Position numbers and translations under genes: made by a program | Assembly (NCBI GenBank): GCA_947475275.1 | Contig: CANJNE010000010.1 | Span: 1-46,222 of the forward strand | Source of the DNA: Flavobacteriales bacterium | Lineage (GTDB): Bacteria; Bacteroidota; Bacteroidia; Flavobacteriales_D; Crocinitomicaceae | Direction: 5' to 3' | Length of the DNA stretch: 46,222 bases | The notes under the pieces: model-generated | Told to the model about the DNA's origin: nothing | Database searches by the model: none | What the model saw: the letters and a program-made list of their open reading frames with translations, nothing else | Part shown: piece after piece, positions 43,869 through 46,222 of the stretch | Position numbering within the stretch: the stretch's first letter is position 1 | Layout: every line of letters begins with the position of its first letter

Positions 43869-44681
43869 ATGAAAAAATACGAGGGGAAAGTTGCAATAAT
43901 CACAGGGTCTAGCAGAGGAATAGGTAAAGCTATAGCCTTACAATTAGCTCAACAAGGTGCGTCAGTTGTTCTTAATGGAAGAGACTTGGAAAGGCTTAAC
44001 CAAACAGCTTTAGAAATTAACAAATACACTCAAGAGGTTGAAGTGATTTGTGCAGATGTTTCTCATACAGAAGGTGCTCAAGAATTAATCAATCGAACGG
44101 TTAATCGCTTCGGAAAAATTGACATGCTTATCAATAACGTCGGTGTATCTATGCGTGGAAACTTTTCCGATTTGAACCCAGAAGTGTTTAGGCGTGTTTT
44201 CGAAAGTAATGTGTTAGGCACTGTTTATCCAACTATTCCAGCAATAGAACACTTAAGAAAAACCAAAGGAAGTATTGTTTTTATATCAAGTTTAGCCGGT
44301 ATTAGAGGTTTACCAGCGCTTTCTGCTTATTGTTCATCGAAAATGGCGCTTCGAGCTATAGCAGAATCCATAAGAATTGAAGAGGCACAACACAATATAC
44401 ATGTTGGTCTTATTTATGTTGGCATTACAGATATTGAACACAATAAGGAAACAATAGCAGCTGATGGAAGTATGAAGGTTTTAGCATCTAGAAAAACCAA
44501 AAAAGTTCAAACAACCGAAAAGGTAGCAAAGTCAGTTTTAAAAAATATTGAAAGAAGAAAATTTATTTCTGTATTAACTAGAATAGGTAAAATTAACCAT
44601 TACCTTCAGCCAAGGTTTCCAAGTTTAGTAGAAAAAATAATTCTTAAAAACCTCGATAAATTTGAAGAGAACAGCAAATAG
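43869..44681 (+). CDS. Classical short-chain dehydrogenase/reductase
   Basis: This 270-residue SDR has the cofactor loop TGSSRGIG (residues 12-19), ADVS near 62, NNVG (89-92), catalytic Ser140/141 and YCSSK (Tyr154-Lys158). The extended C-terminus (RKFISVLTRIGKINHYLQPRF, near 230-250) resembles membrane-associated SDRs such as DHRS7-like enzymes or 3-ketosphinganine-reductase-like proteins. That could suit a lipid-synthesis role, but it is not diagnostic. It is third in the operon: two bases after the CPBP gene and three bases before the seven-helix gene. Confidence 0.88.
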   Translation: MKKYEGKVAIITGSSRGIGKAIALQLAQQGASVVLNGRDLERLNQTALEINKYTQEVEVICADVSHTEGAQELINRTVNRFGKIDMLINNVGVSMRGNFSDLNPEVFRRVFESNVLGTVYPTIPAIEHLRKTKGSIVFISSLAGIRGLPALSAYCSSKMALRAIAESIRIEEAQHNIHVGLIYVGITDIEHNKETIAADGSMKVLASRKTKKVQTTEKVAKSVLKNIERRKFISVLTRIGKINHYLQPRFPSLVEKIILKNLDKFEENSK

Positions 44682-44684
44682 ATT

Positions 44685-45401
44685 ATGTTAATCGGTAAAG
44701 ACTTTGATAAAATAGAATTTGACTTTTTCGGTCTTGATTTACTTGAGCCTAATGCGTTTATTGGTGATACAATAATTCTAATTGTGGCGCTATATTTTGC
44801 TGTTCAAATAAAAAAATTCAAACTCAGAAATCCTTTTTTTAAAAACTGGAAACGGTTTTATATCGTTTTTGGGATTGGCTTTTTCCTAGGAGGAATAGGT
44901 CATACTTTTTATAATTATTTTGGATTAACCGGTAAATATCCTTCTTGGTACAGCGGGATTCTTTCAACCTTATTTGTTGAGCAAGCTATGTTTTCACTGA
45001 TAACCAATCAAAAATTGAAAAGTATTGCTTTAAAAACTTCTCATTTCAAAGCTTTATTTGTTGCCATTATAGCAACTTTTGTTTTTACGTATATTAACTT
45101 AAAAGACGATGTTTCAAAAGGTTTAATTGTTCCAACGCTCAATTCTGTAATTGGTTTAGGTTTTTCTCTTGGCTTCCTTGGGTATCATTTTTCTAAAACT
45201 ATACACCCTTCTTTTAAGTGGTTATGGATAAGCGCCTTAATTCTAATTCCTTCTGCTATAATCCAAGCGATGAAAATCAATATAGCGCCTTGGATGGATA
45301 GAAATGACTTAAGTCATGTGTTATTAATTCTTGGAATGTTTTGTTACTTTATTACTATAAAAAATTATAGTAAACAACTTAAATCGACAACTGTACCTTA
45401 A
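44685..45401 (+). CDS. Unrecognised seven-helix membrane protein
   Basis: The 238 residues contain about seven hydrophobic segments, near 25-42, 58-78, 88-107, 122-138, 147-168, 178-196 and 209-226. There is no signal peptide, and I recognise no named family. His73 in GGIGHTFYNY (helix 2), Glu99 (helix 3) and His211 in DLSHVLLILG (helix 7) are polar residues within helices. A loose comparison with ceramidase/PAQR-type seven-helix zinc proteins is possible but the motifs are incomplete. The gene ends in a TTAA that is also the stop of the convergent right-edge gene, and it is last in the four-gene operon. It could be an enzyme, a transporter or a sensor. Confidence 0.8.
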   Translation: MLIGKDFDKIEFDFFGLDLLEPNAFIGDTIILIVALYFAVQIKKFKLRNPFFKNWKRFYIVFGIGFFLGGIGHTFYNYFGLTGKYPSWYSGILSTLFVEQAMFSLITNQKLKSIALKTSHFKALFVAIIATFVFTYINLKDDVSKGLIVPTLNSVIGLGFSLGFLGYHFSKTIHPSFKWLWISALILIPSAIIQAMKINIAPWMDRNDLSHVLLILGMFCYFITIKNYSKQLKSTTVP

Positions 45402-46222
45402 TAGGTTATTCTTAGTAAACTTGACTTGTATACCGAAGATCCTGTTTTATCCTTACCCGTTATATAGTAGACGTAATCACCGACAGGTACTTTATCACCA
45501 TTTAAACCCGAACCGTCCCAAGTAAAACTTGAATCTGATGAAGAATAAACCACTTCATTTGATACATTCAAAACTATTAAATAAAACTCGTCTATTCCCT
45601 CTGAATTAACAGTTAGATTATCATTTATTCCATCGTTGTTCGGGGTAAATATATTCGGAAGTTCGTCGATAAAATAAGTGGTTTCTTTTTCCTCGGGAAT
45701 ATCTTCGTTGAATGTAGCATTTACTATTCGTGTATCTTCCTGTTTAAAGAATGTGAATACACTTTGATTAATAGCGGATAGTTGTTCTCCGATTAGCTGT
45801 GGCAAAATTTCTGATTCGAATGGGGGCAATATAATACCAGTGAAATTTGACACTACGATATCCGGATTATCTGCTTTTTCAAAGGAAATGGAGTCCGTTT
45901 TTTTATCATTTACATGTATTTCAAAACTACTCAGATTGTCCTCTTTAGTGACTAATTGTGAAGGTGTCTCTAACGTATTATTTGATAATGAAACATTTTC
46001 ATCTTTCTGAATTCCTTTTTCCTCTCTTGCATTAGATTTATTAAATGAATCAGAAGTCTTTTCTTTCGTTAACAATAGGTATGTAAAACCACCCACAACA
46101 GCAGCGGCTGAAAAACCCACAACTACTTTTTTTATCAGTGTTTTTGTTAAAAATTTAGTTGTTGACGAAGGAATATTCTTTGAAATAGAAGACCATAAAT
46201 CGGCTCTTACATCTGTTTCCAA
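45398..46222 (-). CDS. Membrane-anchored protein with gliding-motility-associated C-terminal domain, 5' end cut by the window edge
   Basis: The open frame runs off the right edge. The track's first residue is a TTG on the last base triplet, so the true start lies outside. At least 274 residues are present. An N-terminal cytoplasmic stretch (DVRADLWSSISKNIPS) precedes one membrane helix (about residues 25-51, after KKVVV). A long Ser/Asp/Glu-rich region follows, then the C-terminal domain from FTPNNDGINDNL through WDGSGLNGDKVPVGDYVYYI. This matches the gliding-motility-associated (CHU_C, type B-like) domain of Bacteroidota. No signal peptide is visible, and the helix is flanked by lysines, which suggests a type II orientation. 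Similar layouts in relatives are found next to ECF sigma factors. The gene converges on the seven-helix gene with overlapping stops (TTAA). Confidence 0.82.
   Translation of the reverse strand: METDVRADLWSSISKNIPSSTTKFLTKTLIKKVVVGFSAAAVVGGFTYLLLTKEKTSDSFNKSNAREEKGIQKDENVSLSNNTLETPSQLVTKEDNLSSFEIHVNDKKTDSISFEKADNPDIVVSNFTGIILPPFESEILPQLIGEQLSAINQSVFTFFKQEDTRIVNATFNEDIPEEKETTYFIDELPNIFTPNNDGINDNLTVNSEGIDEFYLIVLNVSNEVVYSSSDSSFTWDGSGLNGDKVPVGDYVYYITGKDKTGSSVYKSSLLRITY

Overview
The window looks like chromosomal DNA from a low-GC member of the Bacteroidota, most likely a flavobacterium (order Flavobacteriales). The family below that cannot be settled from sequence alone. The evidence is a full-length SprA (the type IX secretion, T9SS, outer-membrane channel), two secreted proteins with type A T9SS C-terminal sorting domains (CTDs), a CTD-only mini-protein, a gliding-associated C-terminal domain at the right edge, a Bacteroidota-style sdhC-sdhA-sdhB operon, the long form of IspG, and several promoters of the Bacteroidota type (-7 box TAnnTTTG, sometimes with a TTG about 16-19 bases upstream). 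There is no phage, insertion sequence, CRISPR array or rRNA. Most of the window is core genome.

Layout. 1-3177 (minus): hemA-hemC-hemD, early tetrapyrrole synthesis. 3361-6707 (plus): rsmI, a quinone-oxidoreductase-like gene and an ALDH7-type aldehyde dehydrogenase. 6715-18233 (minus): maeB-ruvA-sprA-GNAT-epimerase, driven by a consensus promoter before maeB. 18377-19903 and 23965-25722 (minus): two T9SS cargo proteins, one thioredoxin-like and one with a protease-associated (PA) domain, with similar leaders and two-tier terminators. Between them lie a zinc-less sirtuin, recJ, and a pnuC plus NadR-like kinase pair for nicotinamide riboside salvage. 25862-29637 (minus): succinate dehydrogenase/fumarate reductase, with an unusual long loop in SdhC. 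29782-31411: the CTD-only protein, an LD-carboxypeptidase and a repeat-containing lipoprotein. 31755-39846: ispG (plus), then mnmG, ybeY, an RsbW-like ATPase and a very large DUF4175-type membrane/coiled-coil protein (minus). Two parS-like ParB sites flank mnmG, one of them a perfect 16-mer. 40017-42043 (plus): gltX, folB and tRNA-Cys with its own promoter and terminator. 42113-45401 (plus): a tight four-gene operon of extended SDR, CPBP-type membrane protein, classical SDR and seven-helix membrane protein. 45398-46222 (minus): a gene cut by the right edge, encoding a membrane-anchored protein ending in a gliding-motility-type C-terminal domain.

How the parts relate. SprA is the export channel that the two CTD cargo proteins would use, and the CTD-only protein may be a regulator or decoy of the same pathway. 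The parS pair suggests this part of the chromosome lies near the replication origin. The most uncharacterised parts are the CTD-only protein, the 42.1-45.4 kb operon, the DUF4175/RsbW pair and the right-edge protein. I saw no clearly novel defence or mobile system.
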